A DNA stretch of 57,563 nucleotides from CAYZZA01 sp964482685. GTDB lineage: Bacteria; Bacillota; Bacilli; Lactobacillales; Carnobacteriaceae_A. The notes beneath the pieces are model-generated. The model saw nothing but the letters and a program-made list of their open reading frames with translations. It made no database searches and was not told the DNA's origin. Shown one piece after another: positions 44,245 through 53,262 of the stretch. A program made the translations under genes and the position numbers. The stretch lies in contig CAYZZA010000002.1 of assembly GCA_964482685.1 (NCBI GenBank), positions 1 through 57,563 on the forward strand, written 5' to 3'. The stretch's first letter is position 1, and the number at the start of each line of letters is the position of its first letter.

Positions 44245-45215
44245 ACATCCAAATCCTTTTCAACTTGAGTTGTTTGTTTTTTTACGTGTGTTCCTGATTC
44301 TCCCCTAACAAAGTAAGGGGGTCTTCCTTTTGTTTCAATAAAAACCCTTCCAAGATATTCTCCTATGACACCTAATGAAATGAGTTGAATGCCACCTAAA
44401 AATAGGATGGATGCCAAAAGTGTTGGGTATCCTGCTACATTTGTTCCGTATAAGATAGTTTTTATTATTTCATATGCCAAATACAAAAAAGCAATCAATG
44501 AAAAGAAAAAGCCAGCATACGACCATACTTTTAAAGGAACTGTACTATAAGACGTAATGCCGTCCAATGCCAGTTTAAAAAGTGCAGAAGCATTCCATTT
44601 CGTTTTTCCAGCTGCACGTTCTTCTGCAATATAGGTTATTTCTTTCTTCTTAAATCCAATCCATCCATACATTCCTTTTGTGTAACGCTCATTTTCGCGC
44701 AATTCACGAAGAGCCAAAATACATTTTTTATCCAAAAGACGAAAATCTCCTGCTGCTGGATAGATTTTTTCGGGTGTCATTTTTTGTACGAGAGCATAGT
44801 AAAGAGAAGAAGACCACTTTTTCCACGTTTTTTCTCCTTCTCGTTTCACTCTCACCGCATATACATCTTCGTATCCCTTTTCCCACCAATGAATCATCTC
44901 ATGAATGGTTTCCGGAGGTTGCTGAAGATCGGCGTCAATGACAATGGCTGCATCTCCTTGAGCGTAATCAAATCCCGCGAGCATTGCAATTTCTTTCCCA
45001 AAATTTCGGGATAAATCAATATATTCAACTCGCGTGTCTTTTTTGCTAAAGGATTGAATTAAGGTCAGTGAATCATCCGTACTGCCGTCATTCACAAATA
45101 AAAAGGTAAACTGGTACTCTTCTATCACCGAAACTGTATCTGCCATCCGTTTCATAAACGATTGCAGAACATCTTCTTCATTGTACACAGGAATAATGAG
45201 GGTAATCCGTTTCAT
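44241..45215 (-). CDS. csbB: CsbB-like polyprenyl-phosphate glycosyltransferase (GT2)
   Basis: Protein of 324 aa. A GT2 domain with IPVYNEED (residues 8-15), FVNDGSTDDSL, VIDADLQQPPE (metal site, about residue 93) and the KTKWNASALFKLALDGI block is followed by two C-terminal helices. This is the DPM1/GtrB/CsbB layout: it transfers a sugar from a nucleotide donor to undecaprenyl phosphate. First gene of csbB-gtrA-yfhO-lipoprotein. A good -10 (TATAAT, - strand 45268-45263) lies about 50 nt upstream, without a clear -35. GlcNAc is the sugar for the B. subtilis orthologue. Confidence 0.92.
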   Translation of the reverse strand: MKRITLIIPVYNEEDVLQSFMKRMADTVSVIEEYQFTFLFVNDGSTDDSLTLIQSFSKKDTRVEYIDLSRNFGKEIAMLAGFDYAQGDAAIVIDADLQQPPETIHEMIHWWEKGYEDVYAVRVKREGEKTWKKWSSSLYYALVQKMTPEKIYPAAGDFRLLDKKCILALRELRENERYTKGMYGWIGFKKKEITYIAEERAAGKTKWNASALFKLALDGITSYSTVPLKVWSYAGFFFSLIAFLYLAYEIIKTILYGTNVAGYPTLLASILFLGGIQLISLGVIGEYLGRVFIETKGRPPYFVRGESGTHVKKQTTQVEKDLDV

Positions 45216-45321
45216 AGTCCTCTCCTTCTTTTCAACACTCTAAAAATTAACTTATCTGTCCAATTATACTCGATTGAGAACAAAACTACTATTTCTATCC
45301 TTCCTCATTGTAAATTGTCTG

Positions 45322-46356
45322 TTAGTCTTCTACATATCCTCGCTCATACGATTCATTAAAAGGCTTAAAATCTGCTTGATTTAATTGTTTTGCAGCCTCA
45401 TACACCCAATGTGGATTTCGTAAAAGAGGTCTACCTAAAGCAACCAAATCAGACTGGTTTGTTTCAATCACATAATTGGCTAACGCTGGATCACCCAGTT
45501 TTCCCACGGTCATGATGGTTGCTCCTGTTTGTTGCTTCAAATAAGCTGCGAGACTTGTTTGGTACCCTGGATACACATGCAAGGGGGCAACAGGTACAAC
45601 TCCGCCAGTTGAGACGTCAACTACTTCTACACCATCGGCTTGCATCCAATTCACTAATGTCACGAATTCTTCTCGAGTTGTTCCATCTTTTGAGTATTCA
45701 TCTGCCGAAATACGCATCCAGACTGATCCAGTAAAATGGTGTCGAACTTCGTGAATCACTTCTTTCCAAATACGATAACGAGTTTCTAAAGACGCGCTTC
45801 CATAGGCATCTGTTCGATAATTGGTCAATGGCGAGATAAATTGGTTGAGCAAATATCCATGTGCGCCATGAATTTCTACCACATCAAACCCAGCAAACTC
45901 TGCTCTTTTTGCGGCTTGTCCAAAAGAATGAACAACTTCTTGGATTTCATCCAAAGTCATCTCTTTAGGTACTGCATAACGTTCACTGAAAGGCCGCGCA
46001 CTTGGTGCTACCGCAATGGGCTCATCTTCTGCCTTTCTTCCTGCATGGGCCAACTGAATGCCTGTGCTGCTGCCTAAATCTTTTAGAACAGTCACAAGAG
46101 AACGATATTTATCGGCTTGTGCATCGTTCCAGATACCTAAATCATGCTTGGTGATGCGCCCTTGTTTAGTAATTGCGGCTGCTTCTAAAAGGATAAGCCC
46201 CACTTGTCCAATCGCTCTGCTTGCATAATGGGCTTCGTGAAAAGGCGTCAACATCCCGTCTTCTTTTTTGCATTCGTACATGCACATTGGCGATAAAACC
46301 ACTCGGTTTTTTAACGTTAGAGTGTTAACAATAAGTGAATCAAATAAAGTAGGCAT
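45322..46356 (-). CDS. namA: Old yellow enzyme, NADPH dehydrogenase NamA/YqjM-like
   Basis: FMN oxidoreductase of 344 aa. SPMCMYECKKEDG (about residues 23-35) holds the Cys of the YqjM class; QLAHAGRKAE, EIHGAHGYLLNQFISPLTN (the HGAH pair) and VGKLGDP complete the flavin site. YqjM reduces activated alkenes and nitro compounds and responds to oxidative stress. The frame is open upstream, but GGAGG 9 nt before ATG 46356 fixes the start. It is followed upstream on the same strand by another redox gene at 46401, 44 nt away. Confidence 0.93.
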   Translation of the reverse strand: MPTLFDSLIVNTLTLKNRVVLSPMCMYECKKEDGMLTPFHEAHYASRAIGQVGLILLEAAAITKQGRITKHDLGIWNDAQADKYRSLVTVLKDLGSSTGIQLAHAGRKAEDEPIAVAPSARPFSERYAVPKEMTLDEIQEVVHSFGQAAKRAEFAGFDVVEIHGAHGYLLNQFISPLTNYRTDAYGSASLETRYRIWKEVIHEVRHHFTGSVWMRISADEYSKDGTTREEFVTLVNWMQADGVEVVDVSTGGVVPVAPLHVYPGYQTSLAAYLKQQTGATIMTVGKLGDPALANYVIETNQSDLVALGRPLLRNPHWVYEAAKQLNQADFKPFNESYERGYVED

Positions 46357-46400
46357 GTGTAATTTCCTCCATCTTTTATGTGTGTAGTTCATTGTATAGC

Positions 46401-47387
46401 TTAGTACGAGTGTATATCAAGAACAACTAACCCATTTGACGTTCCTCTTTCGACTTCTTGATGCGCAGCGGATGCTCCATCCAGTGGGAACACTTTTCCA
46501 ATATAAGGTCTCACGTTTTGAGTATGCACAAAATCAAGGATCCCTTCCATACTCTCAATCTGTTCAGACTCAGTTGCCTGTGCAATCGCCATCCCAATCA
46601 CCTGCGCTTCTTTTTCCATAACCAACCGCGGATGAAACTCCAAGGAGCCCTTACTGCCAACAATTACAATACGTCCACCTCTACGCAGATGGTTCAAATC
46701 ACGTTCCAAATTCACATTGGCCAGCATTTCGATTACTACATCTACTTCTTTAAAGGTGTCCATTTCAGCCAGTTGGTCCAAATAACCCGGTTCGTGATGA
46801 TTTAAAACAAGATCAGCCCCATGCTCATAGACTCGTTCTTGTCCGTCTTTAGACCCGGCTGTTCCAATCACTACTGCACCAGTGTTTTTTGCCATCTGAA
46901 CAGCCAAAAGTCCAACCGCTCCGGATGCACCATGAATCAGGACGGTCTCTTTTGGGTGTATCTTTGCCTTTAAAAACAACGCACGGTACGCAGCAAGGGC
47001 CGGCACACCAAGACCTGCTCCTTGGTAAAATGAAAGCTTGTCTGGCAACGGATACACAGCATTTGCACTACAGACTACTTTTTCGGCATACGTTCCTGTT
47101 TGGTTGCGTGCTAAACTTCCACTCACACATACACGGTCACCTTCTTTTAAATGAGTAATGTGTTTTCCAACTTTCTCCACTACCCCAGCCCCGTCGCTTC
47201 CTGGAGTATACGGCAATTCAGGATCTTTTTTCCCGTATCCACCTTGTCTAATGTATGTTTCAACTGGATTAACTCCCGCAGCATACAACACAATCAATAC
47301 TTCATCATCGGCAAGCTTGGGCACCTCCACTTCTTGGATATGCAAAACTTCTGGTCCTCCAAATGCTTCTACTTGAATGGCTTTCAT
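46401..47387 (-). CDS. NADPH:quinone oxidoreductase (zeta-crystallin-like MDR)
   Basis: Medium-chain dehydrogenase/reductase of 328 aa without the catalytic-zinc Cys/His set. Landmarks: the N-terminal GroES-like fold with AAGVNPVETYIRQG, PGSDGAGVV, and the NADPH loop HGASGAVGLLAVQMAK (about residue 150). It reduces quinones or alpha,beta-unsaturated carbonyls. It runs directly into namA and is probably co-transcribed, forming a small detoxification unit. ATG 47387. Confidence 0.9.
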   Translation of the reverse strand: MKAIQVEAFGGPEVLHIQEVEVPKLADDEVLIVLYAAGVNPVETYIRQGGYGKKDPELPYTPGSDGAGVVEKVGKHITHLKEGDRVCVSGSLARNQTGTYAEKVVCSANAVYPLPDKLSFYQGAGLGVPALAAYRALFLKAKIHPKETVLIHGASGAVGLLAVQMAKNTGAVVIGTAGSKDGQERVYEHGADLVLNHHEPGYLDQLAEMDTFKEVDVVIEMLANVNLERDLNHLRRGGRIVIVGSKGSLEFHPRLVMEKEAQVIGMAIAQATESEQIESMEGILDFVHTQNVRPYIGKVFPLDGASAAHQEVERGTSNGLVVLDIHSY

Positions 47388-47673
47388 CTGTTTATCCTTC
47401 CTTTTCTGTATCTCTTCCTTATATGATTCCTTAAGCCTACATCGAATGCCTCTACACCATTAGCCTACCATATCGCCTTCTAAAGAGATAAAAAACGAAT
47501 CCTCTTGTTAAAAAAATTCGGTTTCATAGATGGGTTCTTTTGATGCTTAGCCTCTCCTTGCTTGTATAACAGAATCATTCAATCACCAAACCATTGCACT
47601 ATAACTTGCAGATAAGTTCTACTCTTGCCACACAGAACAACGTCGATACTTTCTATTTTTTTAAAAGGCAAAC

Positions 47674-47705
47674 AAAAAGAGACTAGAATCATCTAGTCTC
47701 TTTTT
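47674..47705 (-). terminator. Terminator of the ppdK operon
   Basis: A 14-bp perfect stem (47705-47692 with 47687-47674), ATCA loop, TTTTTGTTT on the - strand. The other bases between 47388 and 47673 show no gene or clear signal. Confidence 0.85.
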
Positions 47706-47735
47706 CAACAGGAGTGTGTGTGCTCCTTTTACGTT

Positions 47736-50360
47736 TTATTTATTTTTAAGGACTGCTTGAGCAGCAGCAAGTTTTGCAATTGGAACTCTAAATGGCGAAC
47801 ATGAAACATAATCCAAGCCAATTTCATAACAAAACTCTACAGAGTTAGGCTCTCCACCATGTTCTCCACAAATTCCTAAGTGGATATCTGGTCTTGTTTT
47901 TCGTCCAAGTTCAATCGCTATTTTCATGAGTTGACCGACACCATCTCTGTCTAGCACCTCAAATGGACTATTATCCAAGATGCCTTTGTTTTCATAGTCA
48001 GATAGGAATTTGCCTGCATCGTCTCTTGAGAAGCCATAGGCCATTTGCGACAAATCATTGGTTCCAAAGCTGAAAAATTCAGCTTCTTCTGCAATCTTGT
48101 CGGCGGTAATAGCAGCTCTTGGGACTTCAAGCATGGTTCCTACAACGTATGCGACGGTATTGTCTCTTTCGGCAAAGACCATGTTAATTTCTTCTACAAT
48201 TTGATTTTTAACGTAACGCAATTCCTTGATGTCGCCAACTAATGGAATCATGATTTCGGGAGTAATTCCTTCGAATCCTTTTTCTTTGATATCAATGGCG
48301 GCTTCAATAATCGCTCTTGTTTGCATTCTGTAAATTTCAGGGAATGTCACTGCTAAACGACAGCCTCTATGTCCAAGCATTGGATTCATCTCTGATAATT
48401 CTTCAATTCTGTCTTTTAACTGTTCAATTGGAATTCCCATCGATGTGGTCAATTCCAATATGTCTTCCTCTTTTGTTGGCAAAAATTCGTGAAGAGGAGG
48501 ATCGAGCAGACGAACCGTCACGGGTCTTTCGCCCATTACATCATATAGCTCATAAAAATCTTTTCGTTGAACAGGCAGCAACTCGTCTAAAGCTGCTTTT
48601 CTTTCTTCAACTGTATCTGATAAAATCATTTTTCTCATTGAGAAAATTCTTGTTTTCTCAAAAAACATATGCTCTGTTCGACATAGTCCGATTCCTTCTG
48701 CACCAAATTCAAGTGCTTGAACAGCTTCTTGTGGAGAGTCTGCATTCACGCGGACATCCATCGTACGCACTTCGTCTGCATACGTCATAAACTCGCTGAA
48801 TTTTCCACTCAAACTTGGACGCACCTTTTTGATTTCTCCAACATACACAAGTCCCGTGCTTCCATCTAAAGAAATCACTTCACCTTCATGTAAAGTAAGG
48901 TCGCCCACTCTCATCGTCTTATCTTCTTCGCTTACTCGAATGTCGCTACATCCGGCTACACAACATTTCCCCATTCCTCTCGCTACAACCGCAGCATGAG
49001 ACGTCATCCCACCACGAGCAGTCAGAATTCCTTCTGCACCGATCATGCCTTCAATGTCTTCTGGTGAGGTTTCGTGTCTAACTAAGATACTTTTCTCGCC
49101 TCTTGCTTCAGCCGCCACGATATCTTGTGCGCTAAAGTAAATTTTTCCAGAAGCTGCTCCTGGAGATGCGGCAAGTCCTTTTGCGAGTTCTTGTGCATCT
49201 GCTAATGCTTTAGGCTCAAAGTTGGGGTGCAACAGTTGATTGATTTGGTTAGGCTCTACTCGCATTAGTGCTTCTTCTTTTGTAAGAATGCCTTCATTAA
49301 CCAAATCTACGGCTATATTGACCGCAGCCTGAGCAGTTCTTTTTCCGTTACGTGTTTGAAGCATATAGAGTTTTCCATTTTCAATCGTAAACTCTATATC
49401 TTGCACATCTTTGTAACTTTCTTCAAGAATATGTGTGATTTTCACAAATTCATCATAAACCTCAGGCATTTTCTCTTTTAATTCTGAGATTTCATTCGGT
49501 GTACGAATTCCTGCAACCACGTCTTCCCCTTGTGCATCAATCAAATATTCTCCAAACAAACGGTTTTCACCAGTTGAAGGGTTTCGTGTAAAGGCAACAC
49601 CTGTTCCTGATGTTTCACCCATGTTTCCAAAGACCATCGATTGAATATTGACCGCTGTGCCAAGTGAGTCTGGAATGTTGTTGTGTTTTCTATAAAACAC
49701 GGCACGTGGGTTTTCCCAAGATTCAAACACAGCTTTAATCGCTACTTCTAATTGTTTGATAGGTTCTTGCGGAAACTCTTCCTTTTGTTCTTCTTTATAA
49801 ATCGCTTTAAATTTGGTGACCAATTCTTTAAAATCTTCCGCATTCAACTCTGCATCTGTCTCAATGCCTCGTTCTTCTTTGAGTTCTTCCAAAACCAAGT
49901 CAAAGCGAACTTTTGGAATGCCCATGGCCACATCAGAAAACATTTGGATAAACCGTCTATAACTATCGTACGCAAAACGCTCATTTCCTGTTGATTTGGC
50001 CAATCCTTTAACAGATATATCGTTTAAACCTAGATTTAAAACAGTATCCATCATTCCTGGCATAGAAATTACAGAACCGGAACGAACAGAAACCAAAAGA
50101 GGGTTTTCTTCATCTGAGAAACGTTTTCCAATTTTTGTTTCCAATTCTTTTAGGTATGTATGCAACTCTTCCAACAAACCATCCCAAAGAGTATTGCCTT
50201 CTTCGTAAAAACGCGTGCACGCAGCTGTTGTGATTGTAAATCCACCTGGAACGGGAAGCCCCATATTGGTCATTTCGGATAGGTTAGCGCCTTTTCCACC
50301 TAGTAAATCCTTCATATTTTTATTGCCTTCTTCAAAACTATATACATATTTGGTTTCCAT
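47736..50360 (-). CDS. ppdK: Pyruvate, phosphate dikinase
   Basis: Enzyme of 874 aa interconverting pyruvate + ATP + Pi and PEP + AMP + PPi. The N-terminal ATP-grasp domain begins LLGGKGANLSEM (about residue 20); the swivelling His domain has GGMTSHAAVVARGMGKCCV (catalytic His, preceded by the regulatory Thr); the C-terminal PEP barrel has GLCRTEHMFF and CGEHGGEP. The frame is open upstream, but AGGAG before ATG 50360 and the family N-terminus METKYVY fix it. Upstream is its regulatory protein. Direction (PEP synthesis or PPi-based glycolysis) cannot be told. Confidence 0.96.
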   Translation of the reverse strand: METKYVYSFEEGNKNMKDLLGGKGANLSEMTNMGLPVPGGFTITTAACTRFYEEGNTLWDGLLEELHTYLKELETKIGKRFSDEENPLLVSVRSGSVISMPGMMDTVLNLGLNDISVKGLAKSTGNERFAYDSYRRFIQMFSDVAMGIPKVRFDLVLEELKEERGIETDAELNAEDFKELVTKFKAIYKEEQKEEFPQEPIKQLEVAIKAVFESWENPRAVFYRKHNNIPDSLGTAVNIQSMVFGNMGETSGTGVAFTRNPSTGENRLFGEYLIDAQGEDVVAGIRTPNEISELKEKMPEVYDEFVKITHILEESYKDVQDIEFTIENGKLYMLQTRNGKRTAQAAVNIAVDLVNEGILTKEEALMRVEPNQINQLLHPNFEPKALADAQELAKGLAASPGAASGKIYFSAQDIVAAEARGEKSILVRHETSPEDIEGMIGAEGILTARGGMTSHAAVVARGMGKCCVAGCSDIRVSEEDKTMRVGDLTLHEGEVISLDGSTGLVYVGEIKKVRPSLSGKFSEFMTYADEVRTMDVRVNADSPQEAVQALEFGAEGIGLCRTEHMFFEKTRIFSMRKMILSDTVEERKAALDELLPVQRKDFYELYDVMGERPVTVRLLDPPLHEFLPTKEEDILELTTSMGIPIEQLKDRIEELSEMNPMLGHRGCRLAVTFPEIYRMQTRAIIEAAIDIKEKGFEGITPEIMIPLVGDIKELRYVKNQIVEEINMVFAERDNTVAYVVGTMLEVPRAAITADKIAEEAEFFSFGTNDLSQMAYGFSRDDAGKFLSDYENKGILDNSPFEVLDRDGVGQLMKIAIELGRKTRPDIHLGICGEHGGEPNSVEFCYEIGLDYVSCSPFRVPIAKLAAAQAVLKNK

Positions 50361-50385
50361 AAAAATCTCCTGTCTATCTATTTTT

Positions 50386-51210
50386 TTAAGAGTTAAATGT
50401 GATTCCATTTTTTTTGAGAAGCGACAAAATAAATGCGGATGTTTCTTCAATCGCTTTATTGGCAACGTTTATAACCGGACAGCCTATTTTCTTCATGATT
50501 TGCTCAGAATAGTCCAATTCATCAAAAATTCTTTCCATACTAGCATAGTTGGAACTGGTGGAGAGCCCTAAATACTTTAATCGTTCTTCTCTAATTTCAT
50601 TTAGTTTTTCAGGACTATTTGTTAAGCCAATAATTTTCTTGGCCGGTATTTCAAATAGTTCTTTTGGGGGTGGGACCTCCATAACAAGTGGAATGTTGGC
50701 CACCTTAATGTTTCGATTGGCTAAGTACATAGACAAAGGTGTTTTGGACGTCCTAGAAATCCCAACGAGCACAACATCTGCTTGAAACAGCCCTCTTGGA
50801 TCTTGTCCGTCATCATACTTTACTGCAAACTCAATTGCAGCAACGCGACTAAAATAACTTTCATCCATTTTCCGAATCGCTCCTGGCTGATAAGACGGCT
50901 CTGCATCTAACACCGTACTCAATCCTCCAAGAATTGGACTCATCAAATCTACTGATACAATTCCATTCGTCTCACTGAATAATCGAATACATTCAATCAA
51001 TTCTGCGTCTAACAACGTATAAACAATTATTGGATTTTTGACAACTAACACCGTGTCTAACTTTCTTTTTAATTGATCCACGTCGTTGATATACGGATAA
51101 CGAATACAATCGTACTCTTGGCCTAAAAACTGGGCAACAGCTGCTTTAGCGACCATAGCCCCTGTTTCTCCTAACGAATCTGACACAACAACTACTGTTA
51201 GCGCTTTCAA
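50386..51210 (-). CDS. PPDK regulatory protein (bifunctional kinase/pyrophosphorylase, DUF299)
   Basis: Protein of 274 aa (PF03618) that inactivates PPDK by ADP-dependent phosphorylation of the threonine near the catalytic His and reverses it by phosphorolysis. The N-terminus VVVSDSLGETGAMVA and the P-loop GISRTSKTPLSMYLA (about residue 150) are diagnostic. It starts at TTG 51210 with AAAGGAGG 6 nt upstream; ATG further upstream would place the ribosome site inside the gene. It lies 25 nt before ppdK, so enzyme and regulator are made together. Confidence 0.94.
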   Translation of the reverse strand: MKALTVVVVSDSLGETGAMVAKAAVAQFLGQEYDCIRYPYINDVDQLKRKLDTVLVVKNPIIVYTLLDAELIECIRLFSETNGIVSVDLMSPILGGLSTVLDAEPSYQPGAIRKMDESYFSRVAAIEFAVKYDDGQDPRGLFQADVVLVGISRTSKTPLSMYLANRNIKVANIPLVMEVPPPKELFEIPAKKIIGLTNSPEKLNEIREERLKYLGLSTSSNYASMERIFDELDYSEQIMKKIGCPVINVANKAIEETSAFILSLLKKNGITFNS

Positions 51211-51479
51211 TGCATCCCTCCTTTTACATAGTATCATACTATTGGCATGTAGGATATCAGGAAATATTCATTTTTTTAGTTTCTTTTGTGTTCCATCTGT
51301 GCATGCGTTCTCTTTTCATAACACCCACAAGTTCGGACAAGCATGAAAGCGAAAACACAATCCACACACCGCAAGTCGCACAATAAAAATGTGCGTCCTT
51401 GACGGAACCATGTATTTTTGGCGAAAAAACACATACAAATGAAAAGGAGTGGATTGGTGATTCTTAATTTTTTAGTTCT

Positions 51480-51680
51480 TTATTTCTTATTCATGTCTTG
51501 TTCTTTTTGCATTTTTTTCTTGGCAATGCCTTGCATGACGTTTCCAATCAGTCCGGAAACAACCGCTGCACCCAGCAAGATGTAGGTCCATAATTTCGGT
51601 TGATCCATAAACATTAAAACAACCGCAAATCCTAGAAAAGTGTACATCACGGATACAAAAAACATGTGATCGAATTTCAT
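51480..51680 (-). CDS. Small hypothetical membrane protein (66 aa)
   Basis: Two helices (about residues 5-25 and 32-51) and a basic Lys/Gln-rich tail. No family recognised. AAGGAGG lies 7-8 nt before ATG 51680, and the composition is that of a real small membrane protein. Single gene; a short antisense reading frame overlaps its 3' half. Confidence 0.7.
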   Translation of the reverse strand: MKFDHMFFVSVMYTFLGFAVVLMFMDQPKLWTYILLGAAVVSGLIGNVMQGIAKKKMQKEQDMNKK

Positions 51681-51813
51681 ACAAATCCTCCTTTTTGTGA
51701 AGCATGTGCCTCGGTTTTATTCTATCATACGACAAAACAATTTCTCTAGGTCAGTTTAACAAAAATGAATGCAGCTTGAAAGGAGAAACACACTTTTTTC
51801 TCCAGATACATCT

Positions 51814-51858
51814 AAAAAAACAGGCGCCCTTCAAAACAAACTCGTTTTGAGCAACCTG
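51814..51858 (-). terminator. Terminator of the TspO-like gene
   Basis: CAGG-4nt-TCAAAAC, 6-nt loop, GTTTTGA-6nt-CCTG (51858-51821) followed by seven T on the - strand. Confidence 0.75.
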
Positions 51859-51869
51859 TACCAAGTCCA

Positions 51870-52676
51870 CTATCTTATTTCTCTTTGCGTTTTCCGTTTG
51901 ATTTTTTTATATACAATAACGAGCATGACAACACTCACGAAAGCAATACTTCCAAACGCTGTATACACAATGAGTGGGTATTGATTGTTCCAGCCACTTT
52001 GCATTCTGTGCTTAGAAGCAATCCCCCAGTATGCCCAAATTATCACCGCTCCATATGCCAAATCTTTGTTTGTATACATCGTGATGGATGCAATCAAAAG
52101 AGAGACCAGAAGGACTGCAACTGTCCAAAACAGATCACTTAGTCCAAAACCTGTCCACTTCCATTTGACGAGAGTCACCGTGATGTTTGCGACAGTTGCT
52201 ACGGTAATCCACCCGAAATAAGTACCAAACGGAATCCGTAAAAATAGATTTTCAGTAAACGACAACGATAAATTTTTCATACGATGAGCGGTATAAATAA
52301 GTGTTCCCAACAAGCCAACCATAAACACCGTAGACAGTGCAATGTACTCATAATGCCAGCAAAATAGCCAAAACGCGTTCAAAATAGAAGTGAGAACAAA
52401 AGGCATTCGAATCTCTTCAAGCAAGCGTTTATTTTGTTGCTTGCTAAAATGTGAGGATTGTTTCCATTGGTAGAGAACAAACCCGCCTAGCAATAAATAA
52501 ATAACTCCCCACACTGCAAAGGTAAATCCAGCTGGAGCAAATAGATTTGGATAGGAATCGGATATTTCACCTGTGCTTTGACCGTTCAACGGCAAATAAT
52601 TGGCTAATCCATTGACTGCTATCATGACAACATAACTTATTGTCACATATAATTTTATTCGTGTTTCTTTTTTCAT
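51870..52676 (-). CDS. TspO/MBR-related tryptophan-rich membrane protein
   Basis: Membrane protein of 268 aa with about eight helices. FAPAGFTFAVWGVIYLLLG (about residues 43-61) and LNAFWLFCWHYEY resemble the tryptophan-rich TspO fold, but the protein is longer than classic TspO (about 160 aa) and belongs to the extended group common in Firmicutes. Ligand and role unknown (tetrapyrrole or sterol binding is known only for the short forms). ATG 52676 follows AAAGGAGTGG. Confidence 0.75.
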   Translation of the reverse strand: MKKETRIKLYVTISYVVMIAVNGLANYLPLNGQSTGEISDSYPNLFAPAGFTFAVWGVIYLLLGGFVLYQWKQSSHFSKQQNKRLLEEIRMPFVLTSILNAFWLFCWHYEYIALSTVFMVGLLGTLIYTAHRMKNLSLSFTENLFLRIPFGTYFGWITVATVANITVTLVKWKWTGFGLSDLFWTVAVLLVSLLIASITMYTNKDLAYGAVIIWAYWGIASKHRMQSGWNNQYPLIVYTAFGSIAFVSVVMLVIVYKKIKRKTQREIR

Positions 52677-52754
52677 TTCTCCACTCCTTTCTGTAGCCAA
52701 ACGACTCTCTTAAAAAAAGTTACCGGTTAAATGAAGAGTTAAGTTTTTTATCTT

Positions 52755-53160
52755 TTAATAGCCAAGGGGCTTTTTATTTTTTTTGCTAGAGGCTTTAGAA
52801 GGAATCAAAATGTTTAAGCCAATCGCTACTAAACACGCAACCACAATACCAGACTCCCCAAATAATAGCCCTAATACAGGCGGCAGTCCAACAAGGGCCG
52901 TTGGCACTTGAGCCAAACCTAAGCCAAAGACCAGCGAGAGACCCACAATAACTTTCGCCCGTTCATCTAGAGGTTCTGAGGTCAAGATGCCAATTCCAGT
53001 GAGCGTAATTTGTGAAAAAATGATAACCGATGCGCCTCCAATAACCGGCTGCGGCTGTCCACCCTTGCCTATAATCGTTTGTATTTAAAAAGTCTACGTA
53101 CATCGTTTCAGGTTTTTTTGTTTGACTTACTCTTTCTCTTACTTCAATAAATGTATCCAT
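52755..53160 (-). pseudogene. Remnant of a uracil/xanthine permease (NCS2 family), internally deleted and frameshifted
   Basis: Two pieces in different frames. The C-terminal piece (about 53075-52755) reads GKGGQPQPVIGGASVIIF, then LTGIGILTSEPLDERAKV and the last two helices of an NCS2 nucleobase permease; a stop codon lies just before it. The N-terminal piece starts at ATG 53160 with MDTFIEVRERVSQTKK, like the DVxER start of uracil permeases, and then runs out of family sequence. A complete gene would be about 430 codons, so roughly 300 codons of the middle are missing. Not expected to be functional. Confidence 0.75.
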
Positions 53161-53262
53161 TTTAGTCAATCCTCACTTATCCGACCTTTCGTTCATTTAA
53201 CTATACGTATCTGTTTTTCGTTTAGTGTGTTCCTCATTCAGCATAGCACCACTATAACGCGC

